A stretch of 64,000 nucleotides of DNA, taken from Pontibacter aquaedesilientis (GTDB lineage: Bacteria > Bacteroidota > Bacteroidia > Cytophagales > Hymenobacteraceae). Of the stretch, positions 50,307 through 60,159 are shown in pieces. The translations under genes and the position numbers were made by a program. Below the pieces are notes generated by a model. It had not been told where the DNA came from. It saw only the letters and a list, made by a program, of their open reading frames with translations, and did no database searches. The stretch covers positions 62,001 to 126,000 of the forward strand of contig NZ_JACXAJ010000008.1 in NCBI RefSeq assembly GCF_014773225.1, written 5' to 3'. Position 1 is the first letter of the stretch. Each line of letters opens with the position of its first letter.

Positions 50307-51384
50307 ATGACTGCTGAGCAAGTAAAGGATTTAAAAGCCCGTGTAGAGGCTTTGAGGAGGTATCTTTGACTACGATACCAAGAAAGAACAGATAGAAGAA
50401 ACCGAGAAGCAGACGCTGGCCTCCAACTTTTGGGACGACCCGAAAGAAGCTGAGAAGGTGCTCAAGGAAGTGAAGTCCATCAAGGTATGGACAGACCATT
50501 ACGAAGAGGTGGAGAAAGTGCTCTCAGACCTGGAAGTACTTTTTGATTTCTACAAAGAAGGAGACGTTTCGGAGGAGGATATTAAAGAGGAGGCCAAAAA
50601 AACGGAGGAGGCCATTGAGGGACTCGAGTTCAAGCGTATGCTAAGCGGCGAGGAAGACCAGCTCAGCGCCATTTTGGAGATAAATCCGGGCGCGGGCGGC
50701 ACCGAGAGCCAGGACTGGGCCGAAATGCTCATGCGTATGTACATCATGTGGGCCGAGTCGCACAGGTTCGGGGTGAAGCAGGTAAACTACAACCCGGGCG
50801 AGGGGGCAGGTATAAAATCGGCCACGCTGGAAATAACCGGCGACTTTGCCTATGGCTACCTGAAGTCTGAGATCGGTGTGCATCGGCTGGTGCGTATCTC
50901 TCCGTTTGACTCCGGTGGCCGGCGCCATACCTCTTTCGCTTCTGTGTTTGCCTACCCTGTGGTGGACGACACCATCAACATCGAGGTAAACCCGGCCGAC
51001 ATTGAGTGGGACACTTTTCGTTCAGGTGGTGCAGGTGGTCAGAACGTGAACAAAGTCGAGACGGCCGTACGCCTGAAGCACAAACCGACAGGCATCGTGA
51101 TCGAGTGCCAGATCGAGCGCTCGCAGCTCATGAACAAAGAGCACGCCATCCGTATGCTTCGGTCGCGCCTGTACCAGATAGAAGTTGACAAGCGCAATGA
51201 GGAGCGTGACCGGGTGGAGAGCACCAAAAAGCGCATTGACTTCGGTTCCCAGATTCGCAATTATGTGCTGCACCCATACAAGCTGGTAAAGGATATCCGG
51301 ACCGGTGTGGAACGCTCTGACGTGCAAAAAGTGCTGGACGGCGACCTGGACGAATACATCAAGGCGTTTCTGATGCAGGCCTAG
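50307..51384 (+). CDS. prfB: Peptide chain release factor 2 with programmed +1 frameshift
   Basis: Recognises UGA and UAA stop codons and releases the protein. The first 20 codons (ATG at 50307) end in an in-frame TGA at 50367-50369. A +1 slip at CTT-T lets reading go on from GAC (50368) for 338 more codons, giving about 358 residues, the normal length. The tripeptide anticodon SPF is in RISPFDSGG (about 213-221) and the GGQ motif in [11 protein letters not shown]. The stimulator is the AGGAGG just before the slip site, typical of RF2 genes and here one of the few Shine-Dalgarno-like sequences in the window. This autoregulates RF2 level: when RF2 is low, the ribosome pauses at UGA and shifts frame. 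Single gene, ended by a strong terminator. Confidence 0.96.
50355..50370 (+). promoter_or_regulatory. prfB: prfB programmed frameshift site
   Basis: AGGAGG-TAT-CTT-TGA-C: internal Shine-Dalgarno, spacer of three bases, slippery CTT, the stop TGA, then C. Matches the classical RF2 autoregulatory signal. Confidence 0.95.
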
Positions 51385-51416
51385 GCAAATTGCAAAGTAT
51401 CGTATACCCTTTTAAT

Positions 51417-51452
51417 AAAAAAAGAGGCTCCTTAACGGGAGCCTCTTTTTTT
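51417..51452. terminator. Bidirectional terminator between prfB and the first SusD gene
   Basis: 15-bp perfect stem (51417-51431 with 51438-51452), TTAACG loop, A-run and T-run on the flanks. Confidence 0.9.
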
Positions 51453-51472
51453 AATTAAACTGAATAACAGGT

Positions 51473-52951
51473 TTAGTCCTCTGTGCCATCATCCCACCAA
51501 ACACCGCTTGAGAAAATCTGAGACCCCCTCACATCCGGAACATTTGACTCGTTTGTGTCCAGTTCGTTTTGAGCGTAAGGGAAGCGCAGGGGCGGAGGGG
51601 AGATTGGATGCTGGGATATAAAGGCTGGGAAGCCTGTTCTTCGCCAGTCGTTATAAGCCTCAATCGACTGGAAGTAGAAGAAGGCGATCCACTTCTGGCG
51701 GATGATACTCTCCAAGGAAACAGTAGCCGCATTTGCAGCGATATACGCGTCAATGGCAGCAGGGGGAGCATTGATCTGCCTGACCATGGCCGCCCTAATT
51801 CCTTCCTGATAAGCGATCAGGGCTTGCGCGGTGTTGCCTAATCTAAGGTGAGCTTCGGCCTCAATGAATTTTAATTCATCGTATGTCATCAACGGAAGAG
51901 TAGAGGTCGACTCCAGTACATAGGGCCCCGATGAGGTGTTATTCGGGTTCTTGACATCCGAGAAGGCGCGGTTAGCCTGATCATTGATGAGCGTGCCATT
52001 GGGAGCTCCGACTATAACGGGGTTTCCGGCTGCAGTGCTCGGATCAGGAGCGGGGGCAACCATAGCCGCCAGGCGAGGGTCATTCAGGCCCTGCAATGTT
52101 TGCACGAAAGATGCGCTCACGGCGTGGTGGCTTCGGTCATTGGCTTCTTGCCACCAAGGGTGTTGCCCCGTGGCGGCTGCAGAATATTTGTTGAAAGTGA
52201 AATTCTGAGTAGCGCTAGTGAAGCCTTGGGCCGCCGCTGCAAGCGCCGCTTGGGCAGAGCCCGTCGGGTCAATGTTGCTCAACCTGTTGTGAAACCTTGC
52301 TTTCAGGGAGTAAGCAGCCCTGGTCCAGTTTGTGGTATTGCCTGAGTAAATCAGATCCTGGCCGGCAGGAGTGGGAGCCCCGCTTGCCAGATCGACAATG
52401 GCCTCGTCCAGCAGACTTTGAATCTCGGTGTAGATCTGCTGCTGCGTATCGTAAACCGGCGTGCGGTTCTCTACGCCCTGACCCGCTTCGGAAAGGGGAA
52501 CGCGGCCCCAGATGTCTGTGGCAATGGACATGGTGTACGCCTTCAATACTTTGGCTATACCTACATGCACCAGGTTGCCGTCCTCCGCACCGCCAGCTGA
52601 ACCACGCTCAATTATCAGGTTCAGGTCTGGAAGCACGCCAGCGTATATGTTGTTCCACATATTATTGACCAGCGTGTTGTTTTCCAGTCCGGAACGGCGA
52701 TCTGCCTCCTGCAGCTGGGCATGCACACCGGCGGTATGCTGCACAAAAACGGAGGAATACCACGACAGGTCGGCACCTGCCACTGCTGTTGGAATGTTTA
52801 CCGTTACCTGCGGCAAAAGCAGGTTCACCGACACCTCCTCGGGGTTATTGGGGTTGGTGTCAATCTCATCTAGCTTATCGTCGCTGCATGAGCCGCCTCC
52901 TACGACTAACCCAACAGCAAGAAAAAAACTTATATATCTATGCTTTTTCAT
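51473..52951 (-). CDS. SusD/RagB-like nutrient-binding lipoprotein (SusD_2 type)
   Basis: 492-residue outer-membrane lipoprotein (signal MKKHRYISFFLAVGLVVGGG, lipobox Cys 22). The mature N-terminus CSDDKLDEIDTNPNNPEEVSV matches the SusD-like_2 subfamily, in which D-x-x-x-D-x-N-P-N-N-P is typical. TPR-type helices carry the fold. It works as a lid over the SusC channel encoded upstream in the same transcript (20 bases apart). No glycoside hydrolase or peptidase sits nearby, so the substrate is unknown; this subfamily is often linked to peptide or mixed oligomers. Confidence 0.92.
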   Translation of the reverse strand: MKKHRYISFFLAVGLVVGGGSCSDDKLDEIDTNPNNPEEVSVNLLLPQVTVNIPTAVAGADLSWYSSVFVQHTAGVHAQLQEADRRSGLENNTLVNNMWNNIYAGVLPDLNLIIERGSAGGAEDGNLVHVGIAKVLKAYTMSIATDIWGRVPLSEAGQGVENRTPVYDTQQQIYTEIQSLLDEAIVDLASGAPTPAGQDLIYSGNTTNWTRAAYSLKARFHNRLSNIDPTGSAQAALAAAAQGFTSATQNFTFNKYSAAATGQHPWWQEANDRSHHAVSASFVQTLQGLNDPRLAAMVAPAPDPSTAAGNPVIVGAPNGTLINDQANRAFSDVKNPNNTSSGPYVLESTSTLPLMTYDELKFIEAEAHLRLGNTAQALIAYQEGIRAAMVRQINAPPAAIDAYIAANAATVSLESIIRQKWIAFFYFQSIEAYNDWRRTGFPAFISQHPISPPPLRFPYAQNELDTNESNVPDVRGSQIFSSGVWWDDGTED

Positions 52952-52971
52952 GATTCTATGGTTTCTGTCTG

Positions 52972-55900
52972 TTAAAATGTTAGTCTTAAACCGGCTCCAA
53001 AGCTTCTGGCCTGCGGTAGTGTCACATACTCCAATCCCTGGAAGTTGCTACCGCCACCCACACTTGTCTCGGGGTCAAAATTAGGGTAGTCAGAGATCAG
53101 GAAGATGTTACGGCCAGTCAGCACCACCGAAGCGTTTTTGACAAAAGTCCGGTCGGTCAGCGTTTCAGGAAGTGAGAAGCTGAGGGCAACCTCCCGCAAC
53201 CTCACAAAAGAGGTAGAGAACACATTGGATTCATCGATCTGGTCCATGGTGCTTTGCCAAAACACCTGATTTCGCTGGATGGTGATATCATTTGGCCCTT
53301 CCACAACCAAGTTTCCATTGTCATCCCGGAATCCTTTCACGCCAGGGTATACATAGTCGCTTTCGCGGTCTTCGGTCAGCTCTGCCATGCCGTACAGCTT
53401 CAGCAGTCTGGTATTTCCAGCGTACATGTTGCCGCCTTTGCGCCAGTCCACCTGCGCTGTCAGGTTGATGCCTTTATAAGTGAAGCCATTGGTGAAAGAA
53501 ATTTCAAAGTCAGGCTGCACGTTGCCAATGTTCTTGGCTTCGCCGCCAAGCAGCGGCATGCCAAACCTTGGGTTCGGGTTGCCGGATATGGTTTCGCGAC
53601 TGTCTACCACCACATTGCCGTTGTCGTCCCTCACAAAAGAAGAGCCGAATATGATCGGATACAGCGCTCCGGCCTCAGCCCGGACGTTCGGTGTCACGAA
53701 GCCACCCAGAAAGATGCTCTCCACCCCTTCGGCCAGTTCGACCACCCGGTTTCGATAGCGGGTATAGTTCGTGGTGAAGGTCCATTCAAAATCTTCTGTC
53801 TGAAGAGGGATAATGGAGGCGATTAATTCATGGCCTTTTGTCTCCAGGCGTCCTGCGTTTCTAAACTCAGCGGAAAAACCCGAAGAGCTCGCCACCGGAA
53901 CACTGAATATCTGATCTTCCGTTGTCTGCACATAATAGGTATAGTCCAGCGTGATGCGGTTATCGAACAGTCTGAAGTCACCGCCAAACTCCACTGTACG
54001 CGTGTTCTGTGGCCTCAATTCCTCTGTCCGGAATGTGGCGCTGCGGGTATAGCCAATGGTGTTGTTGAACGGGAACTGTATACCATCATTCAGGAAACCA
54101 CCCACATTCAGAGCGCCTCCCGGGATGAAGATATTGCGGGTGATATAAGCCTGGTCAGGCGCCTGGCCAGCCTCGGCATACGATGCTCTCACTTTGCCAA
54201 AGTTCAGGATATCATTCTGCAGGTCGAAGGCATCGGTAAAGGCAAAGCCCACTCCCACCGAAGGGTAGAAGAAAGCACGGTTGCCGCGGGCCAGGTTAGA
54301 TACATAGTCCCTTCGTGCTGATGCGTTCAGGAAGAGGTAATCCCGAAATCCGACTTCTGCGTTGGCATAAAATCCGGCGACCCTTCTGCGGGTGATGGTT
54401 TCAGCGGCGTTTTGCACCACCGTGTTGCTTATGTTGCGGAAACCGCCCTGCGCTATACCCCGGCCCACCGTAGAAATTAGCCGGTTGCGGATATCGTATA
54501 TCTCATTTCCCAAAAGGAAGTTTACATTGATGTCCTCACCGAACTCTCTGTTGGCAATAAAGGAAAGGTTGGAGTTGATCTGGTTTTGGTTGTAGGCATA
54601 GTCATTGATCTGGCCGCCAGAAGGAGTAGGAGTTCTACCACCCGTAAAGCCCGAACCAAGTTCATAAACCTCTTTGCCATCTGTTATAAAGAAGTCGCCG
54701 CCTAGCCTGTAGTTTACTTGCAACCAGTCCAAAGCCTGGTAATTAATATTGGCTGTACTGATAACTCGACGGGTGTCCTCATAGAACTGGTTGTTGGCCA
54801 GCGCCCATCTTGGGTTGTCCATCGCGCCCCGGTAGTTGATTTGTCTGTACGGGTTGAGCGGGTCGGCAAAAGGAAGACCCCATAGGTCGAAGTTGCGCGG
54901 TGCCGCGTACAGTGTGAAGAGCGGGTTGGAAAGGTTAGAGCCGCCCGGCACCTTATCGATGTGAACGTCAGAATAATTGACGGATGCACCGAGTGTTACC
55001 TTAGGGTGCATCTTGAATTCGCCGGCTATTTTACCGTTGAAGCGCTCCATACCTGTAGTCGGGATAATTCCCTCCTGGTCTGTATAGCCCAGGGTTACGG
55101 CATAGTTGCCTATCTGGCCGCTGTTAGCTACCGAGATGCTGTTTGTGGCCGTATGTCCGGTCTGGAAGAATGGGTCCACGTTGTCGAACACCCTGTTGCC
55201 GGATACTGTTGCGCCAGTGGCATCCACCACATCGCCGAGCTCACTGATCCGGGGGCCCCACGAGAGGGAGGTGGCGCGGTTATACACACCGCCGGAGCCT
55301 TGGGAGTATGTGCTTTGCAGGTCTGGCAGTTTGGATACGCGATCTATTTGGTAGTCGGTTGAGAACGTAATGGTTGCTCTCTCTTGTGCATCCAGGCCTC
55401 TTCCTTTCTTAGTAGTGATGAGCACAACACCATTTGCGGCGCGAACACCGTAAAGCGCCGCGGCTGCACCACCCTTGAGCACAGAGATCGACTCGATGTC
55501 ATTCGGGTTGATGTCAAGGGCACGTGCCGAAGCATCGGTTCCGCTGACACCACCCACGCCTATACCTGTACCGCCGGCCTGTTGAATCGCATCGCTTTCA
55601 ATCGGCATGCCGTCCACCACATACAGCGGTTGGTTGTTGCCTACAAGAGAGCGGGCCCCCCGGATGGTGATCTGTGAGGACGAGCCCGGCATGCCGCTTG
55701 ACTGGCGGACAATCACGCCGGCCACCTTGCCTTGCAGCGCATTCGTTACGTTGGGCTGGTTAGCCCGGTTCACTTCGTCGCCGCTTACCTGTTGTACGGA
55801 GTAGCTTAGCGCCTTTTCTTCCCTTTCTATACCGAAAGCGGTTACCACAACCTCACCAAGTTGCCGCGTGTCTACATTCAGGGTCACGTTAATGGTGGTC

Positions 55901-56166
55901 TGGTTGTCGATGTTGCGTGTAACGGTAGTATAGCCGATAAAACGGAATGCGAGTGTGTTGGAGCCTTGCGGCACGTTGATGGTATATTCGCCATTGGTTC
56001 CGGTTGTTGTGCCGACGCTGGTACCTTGTACCAGTACGGCAACTCCGGGCAGTCCCTGCCCTGTTTGCTGGTCTGTTACGGTGCCCGTAACCGTTTTAGT
56101 CTGGGCCATACCTTCATGAAAAAGGAAGAATGCCAGAATAAAACTTACTAGTAGTAGTTTGTGCAT
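52972..56166 (-). CDS. SusC/RagA TonB-linked outer membrane channel (locus 1)
   Basis: 1064 residues. Signal peptide to about residue 21, then a carboxypeptidase-regulatory-like domain (TVTGTVTDQQTGQGLPGVAV, about 24-43, to 110), a TonB box-like stretch, the plug (ALQGKVAGVIVRQSSGMPGSS, GVGGVSGTDASARALDINPNDIESISVLKG) and a long barrel ending in the aromatic GAGLRLTF. Receives ligands from the SusD partner and imports them with TonB energy. Codon use is the ordinary mixed one for the window. An anti-sigma/sigma pair is not adjacent, so regulation is unclear. Confidence 0.95.
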   Translation of the reverse strand: MHKLLLVSFILAFFLFHEGMAQTKTVTGTVTDQQTGQGLPGVAVLVQGTSVGTTTGTNGEYTINVPQGSNTLAFRFIGYTTVTRNIDNQTTINVTLNVDTRQLGEVVVTAFGIEREEKALSYSVQQVSGDEVNRANQPNVTNALQGKVAGVIVRQSSGMPGSSSQITIRGARSLVGNNQPLYVVDGMPIESDAIQQAGGTGIGVGGVSGTDASARALDINPNDIESISVLKGGAAAALYGVRAANGVVLITTKKGRGLDAQERATITFSTDYQIDRVSKLPDLQSTYSQGSGGVYNRATSLSWGPRISELGDVVDATGATVSGNRVFDNVDPFFQTGHTATNSISVANSGQIGNYAVTLGYTDQEGIIPTTGMERFNGKIAGEFKMHPKVTLGASVNYSDVHIDKVPGGSNLSNPLFTLYAAPRNFDLWGLPFADPLNPYRQINYRGAMDNPRWALANNQFYEDTRRVISTANINYQALDWLQVNYRLGGDFFITDGKEVYELGSGFTGGRTPTPSGGQINDYAYNQNQINSNLSFIANREFGEDINVNFLLGNEIYDIRNRLISTVGRGIAQGGFRNISNTVVQNAAETITRRRVAGFYANAEVGFRDYLFLNASARRDYVSNLARGNRAFFYPSVGVGFAFTDAFDLQNDILNFGKVRASYAEAGQAPDQAYITRNIFIPGGALNVGGFLNDGIQFPFNNTIGYTRSATFRTEELRPQNTRTVEFGGDFRLFDNRITLDYTYYVQTTEDQIFSVPVASSSGFSAEFRNAGRLETKGHELIASIIPLQTEDFEWTFTTNYTRYRNRVVELAEGVESIFLGGFVTPNVRAEAGALYPIIFGSSFVRDDNGNVVVDSRETISGNPNPRFGMPLLGGEAKNIGNVQPDFEISFTNGFTYKGINLTAQVDWRKGGNMYAGNTRLLKLYGMAELTEDRESDYVYPGVKGFRDDNGNLVVEGPNDITIQRNQVFWQSTMDQIDESNVFSTSFVRLREVALSFSLPETLTDRTFVKNASVVLTGRNIFLISDYPNFDPETSVGGGSNFQGLEYVTLPQARSFGAGLRLTF

Positions 56167-57012
56167 GTTGCCAAGTTTTTTGGGTCATGATTAATGCAGA
56201 ATATCAAAAGTGCAAAGCGCTTGGGAAGACACTTAGTGGGGAATTTGGAATTGGACTTAAGAAGATTTTAGAAATATTTGAACTAAATAAAATGAAAGTT
56301 TAAACAATGAATATTTAAATAAAAGTATCTTTTAATGTTAAAATGCAATTATAGATTCATAACATTATACGTAACAAAACTTTAAAAAGGCTTGATATAC
56401 AATATTTTAACTAAATATATACCCTTTATTAGGCTGCATATAGCATTGTTAAATTTATATATTCAATGTTTAAAAATGTTGAAACATTGTTTTGGGGGAA
56501 TTTGGGGGTGTTAAGCAGGCGGTAATGCCAACAACGGAGGAGATAGGTGTAATGGAAAAAATAAGTGTGCTTAGCGAAATCCGGAAACTTATATTTCCCG
56601 TAAGTGAGGCGCTGAGAATGAGTATGATCTAGGTTTAATTTTATATATATCTGTTTGCTATACTGTGAAATTATATTCTTAATTTACCGCTCTGAAAAGG
56701 TGAATTAAAATTTTGACATCCGAAGGATGGAGTATTGCAAGAGCAGAATTTTATTCATAAATATGGGGCATGAATAGCCTGTAAATAATATATTAAAAAG
56801 AATATGCTTTAGATTTACTTTACATTTTACCTGTATTTGTAGTTAGCTGCAAAACAAGCCCATCAGGCAAACACTGCCTAATCCATAGAATTCCTGACGA
56901 CTTTCCGATAAGGGTAGTTCATGCTCTGAGCATCAGAACTTTCAGGATTATTGTGTTAAATGTGTATTACAACTCTAATCTATAATTATTATTCACCTCA
57001 ATTAACAGACCA
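56167..57012. other. 846-bp AT-rich divergent spacer between two SusC genes
   Basis: No open frame or RNA gene recognised. The composition is strikingly AT-rich (long A/T runs at 56280-56480 and 56640-56840). Neither strand shows an exact TTG-N19-21-TAnnTTTG promoter. One perfect 8-bp inverted repeat, CAATGTTT at 56464-56471 and AAACATTG at 56482-56489 (10-base gap), could be a regulator site. The right-hand promoter must lie here because the SusCD genes to the right look highly expressed. Confidence 0.6.
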
Positions 57013-60000
57013 ATGAAAAAACTACTACTGTTGAGTTTTGCTCTGGTATTCGCCCTGCTTCACCAGGCAGTGGCTCAGAGCAGAACCGTTACGGGTACCG
57101 TAACAGACCAGTCGACTGGCCAAGGCCTTCCTGGTGTTGCAGTGCTTGTGAAAGGAACAAGTGCGGGTACCGCTACAGGTGCAGACGGTGCTTTCTCTAT
57201 TAATGTGCCTGCGGGCGGCAATACTTTGGTATTCCGATTCCTGGGTTACAAGACCGTAGAGCGCCCGATCGGTACTGCTGCCTCTATTAATGTTTCGCTT
57301 GAAATTGACCAGAGACAACTTGACGAAGTTGTTGTAGTAGGTTATGGCACGCAACAGAAGAAAGACGTGACCAGCTCTATCGCTTCTGTAAAAGGTTCGG
57401 ATATTGCCAATTTGGCCACTCCGTCTTTTGATCAGCAGCTGGCAGGTCGTGCATCTGGTGTACAGATCACGCAGCCATCTGGTATCCTAGGTGCGCCTCC
57501 AAAGATCAACATCCGTGGTGTAAACTCTATCTCTTCCAGCACGCAGCCGCTTATCGTAATTGATGGTGTGCCAGCTACTTCTGGAAACCAGGGTGCATTT
57601 ACTCCATCTAACTCGCTTGCCGACATCAACCCGAACGATATCGAGTCATTTGAGATCCTGAAGGACGGTGCTGCAACTGCAGTTTACGGTTCACGTGCAT
57701 CCAACGGTGTAATCCTGATCACTACAAAACGTGGTAAGGCTGGCCAGGCCAAGTTTGCTTACGATGGCTGGGCAGGTACTGCCAAGGCTATTGAGCTGCA
57801 TGACCTGCTCAACGCTCAGGAGTTCGTGGAAATCACAAACGAGAAATACAGAAGCCTTGGTCTGACTTCGCCAGCCGCTTTAGGTGACGCAGATACAGAC
57901 TGGAACGACGAAGTGTTCCGTAGAGCATTCCAGCAGAGCCACTCATTCTCTGCAAGCGGTGGTACTGATAAAACTACTTACTACTTCTCACTTGGCTATT
58001 CAAACCAAGAGGGTATTGGCCGTGCCAACAGCCTGGAGCGCTACTCTGTGCGTACCAACCTAAATACCAAAGTAACTAAGTTCTTGGATTTTGGTTTGCA
58101 GGCTGGTTTGACCAATCAGATCAACGAGGGTCCTCTTACAGGATCTAACAGCTTGTCAGGTAACATCTTCAGTGTGATTCGTATGCACCCTAACGTGCCG
58201 GTATTCAACCCGAACCACCCTACAGGTTACAACATTGACATAGCTGAGCCAAGAGCTCTTGGACGCGGTCCGAACGCCGGCATCATCGCCAATGGTATCC
58301 CGAACATCCGTTTCGTTCTAGATAACAACGTTCGTAGAGCAACTACTTACCGTGGTCTTGGTAACGTATACCTGGATTTCAAACTGGTGGATAACCTGCG
58401 CTTCAAGACCTTATTGGGTGCTGACTTAACATTGGTTGATGACTTCCTTTACAATGACCCACGTCATGGTGACGGTATAGGTTCTAGCGGTCTGGTATCT
58501 CAAGCTTACTCTCCAATCAAAGCATGGAACTGGCAGAATATCCTGAGCTATAACAAAACATTGAACGAGGTTCACAACTTCGATGTAACTGCTGTTCAGG
58601 AATATAACAAAACAAGATCAAGCTTCTTCCAGGCACAAGGTACAGGCCTATCTGACCGCTTCTTCAGCGAAAACCTGGTAAGTGGCGCATTTGCGAACCA
58701 GTTTGCTTCCGGTGGTGTAGGCGAGAACGGTCTTGCTTCTTACCTGGGTCGTTTCAACTATAACTACGCTGGCAAATACTATGTAGGTGCTTCAATGCGT
58801 GCCGACGGTCTTTCTAAACTTTCTCCTGACAACCGTTGGGGCTATTTCCCTGGCGTATCTGCTGCCTGGAGAGTTTCTGAAGAGGAATTCTTTAAGAACG
58901 CAAGCAGCCTGAGCTTCATCTCTGATCTGAGATTGCGTGGTAGCTTCGCTGAAGTTGGTAACATTGGTATCCCTGGTGGTAACTATCCATACCTGGGTTC
59001 ATTCGGTGCAGCTCAGTACGGAACTTTCAATGGTATTTCGTTCAGCAACACTGGTAACCCAGACCTACGTTGGGAATCACAGCAGATTACTGACTTCGGT
59101 ATGGACTTAGGCTTGTTCGACGGACGTCTTAACCTAGAGCTTGCTTACTGGAAAAAGGACAACTCTGACGTAGTGCTTGCTGCGCCAACACCTCCATCAT
59201 TGGGCGTTCCTAACAACTCTATCATCAGAAACATCGGCCGTGTGTACAACGACGGTATCGAATTCAGTATCTCTGGTACTGTAATCGATAAGTCTAACTT
59301 CAGCTGGAACTCTAACTTCAACTTCTCTACGCAGAACAACGAAGTAAAAGAACTGGTTGACGGTCGTGACATTATATTTGACTACACGATCCACCGTGAA
59401 GGAGAGTCTATCAACTCTATCTACGGCTATCAGTACGAAGGTGTAAACAAAGTAAATGGTAACCCAATCTACCGCAAGGCAAATGGCTCATTAGTACAGG
59501 GTAACATCTCTGGTAATGGTGGTTCTGCCGGCGTTTACTACGTTTACGATCCTGCTAATCCTAACGTGCTTGGTGCGCAGTCTTCACTGTCATCTGCTGA
59601 TAAAGTTATCCTTGGTAACACACTTCCTAAGTGGTTCGGTGGTTTCGACAACAACTTCAAGTTGGGTAACTTCGACGCTAACGTGTTTGTTCGCTTCTCT
59701 GGTGGCAACAAGATCATGAACCGTACGCGCCAGGACCTTTTGACGATGGCATTTGAAAACAACGGTCGTGAGATCCTTGGCAGATGGCAGAGTGCTGAAA
59801 ACCCAGGCGACGGACAAACTCCTAGACTGGCAGCAGGTGCGAACTTCGGTAACTTCATCAACACAAACGGCGAATCTTCTTCTCGTTTTGTTGAAAGCGG
59901 TGACTTCTTAAAAGTGAGCAACCTTTCATTGGGTTATACCTTGCCTAAGACACTGAGCGAGCGTATCAGCGTTGACCGTCTGAGATTGTATGCGCAGGTT

Positions 60001-60141
60001 CAGAATGCATTTGTGTTCTCAAGCTACACTGGCCTTGATCCTGAGACCTACACCAACCTGACTAACAACAACCTGGGTGTAGATTGGAATGGCCAGCCTC
60101 AGCAGCGTGTGTTCACAGTAGGTTTAAACCTTGGTTTCTAA
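57013..60141 (+). CDS. SusC/RagA TonB-linked outer membrane channel (locus 2)
   Basis: 1042 residues with the same order: signal peptide ending HQAVAQ, carboxypeptidase-regulatory-like domain (SRTVTGTVTDQSTGQGLPGVAVLVKG), plug (SIASVKGSDIANLATPSFDQQLAG, INIRGVNSISSSTQPLIVIDG, NPNDIESFEILKDGAATAVYG) and a large barrel ending VFTVGLNLGF. The codon use differs from that of locus 1 and most of the window: strong preference for GGT, CGT, AAC, GTT-type codons that usually mark abundant proteins. Partner SusD-like gene follows 18 bases later. This is likely a major outer-membrane protein. Substrate unknown. Confidence 0.95.
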   Translation: MKKLLLLSFALVFALLHQAVAQSRTVTGTVTDQSTGQGLPGVAVLVKGTSAGTATGADGAFSINVPAGGNTLVFRFLGYKTVERPIGTAASINVSLEIDQRQLDEVVVVGYGTQQKKDVTSSIASVKGSDIANLATPSFDQQLAGRASGVQITQPSGILGAPPKINIRGVNSISSSTQPLIVIDGVPATSGNQGAFTPSNSLADINPNDIESFEILKDGAATAVYGSRASNGVILITTKRGKAGQAKFAYDGWAGTAKAIELHDLLNAQEFVEITNEKYRSLGLTSPAALGDADTDWNDEVFRRAFQQSHSFSASGGTDKTTYYFSLGYSNQEGIGRANSLERYSVRTNLNTKVTKFLDFGLQAGLTNQINEGPLTGSNSLSGNIFSVIRMHPNVPVFNPNHPTGYNIDIAEPRALGRGPNAGIIANGIPNIRFVLDNNVRRATTYRGLGNVYLDFKLVDNLRFKTLLGADLTLVDDFLYNDPRHGDGIGSSGLVSQAYSPIKAWNWQNILSYNKTLNEVHNFDVTAVQEYNKTRSSFFQAQGTGLSDRFFSENLVSGAFANQFASGGVGENGLASYLGRFNYNYAGKYYVGASMRADGLSKLSPDNRWGYFPGVSAAWRVSEEEFFKNASSLSFISDLRLRGSFAEVGNIGIPGGNYPYLGSFGAAQYGTFNGISFSNTGNPDLRWESQQITDFGMDLGLFDGRLNLELAYWKKDNSDVVLAAPTPPSLGVPNNSIIRNIGRVYNDGIEFSISGTVIDKSNFSWNSNFNFSTQNNEVKELVDGRDIIFDYTIHREGESINSIYGYQYEGVNKVNGNPIYRKANGSLVQGNISGNGGSAGVYYVYDPANPNVLGAQSSLSSADKVILGNTLPKWFGGFDNNFKLGNFDANVFVRFSGGNKIMNRTRQDLLTMAFENNGREILGRWQSAENPGDGQTPRLAAGANFGNFINTNGESSSRFVESGDFLKVSNLSLGYTLPKTLSERISVDRLRLYAQVQNAFVFSSYTGLDPETYTNLTNNNLGVDWNGQPQQRVFTVGLNLGF

Positions 60142-60159
60142 TAATTTAATTTCCTTAAA

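Noticed and set aside
50307-51384. prfB as a pseudogene broken by a TGA at codon 21.
   Set aside because: The TGA sits in the classical AGGAGG-TAT-CTT-TGA-C frameshift signal and all downstream RF2 motifs are intact.
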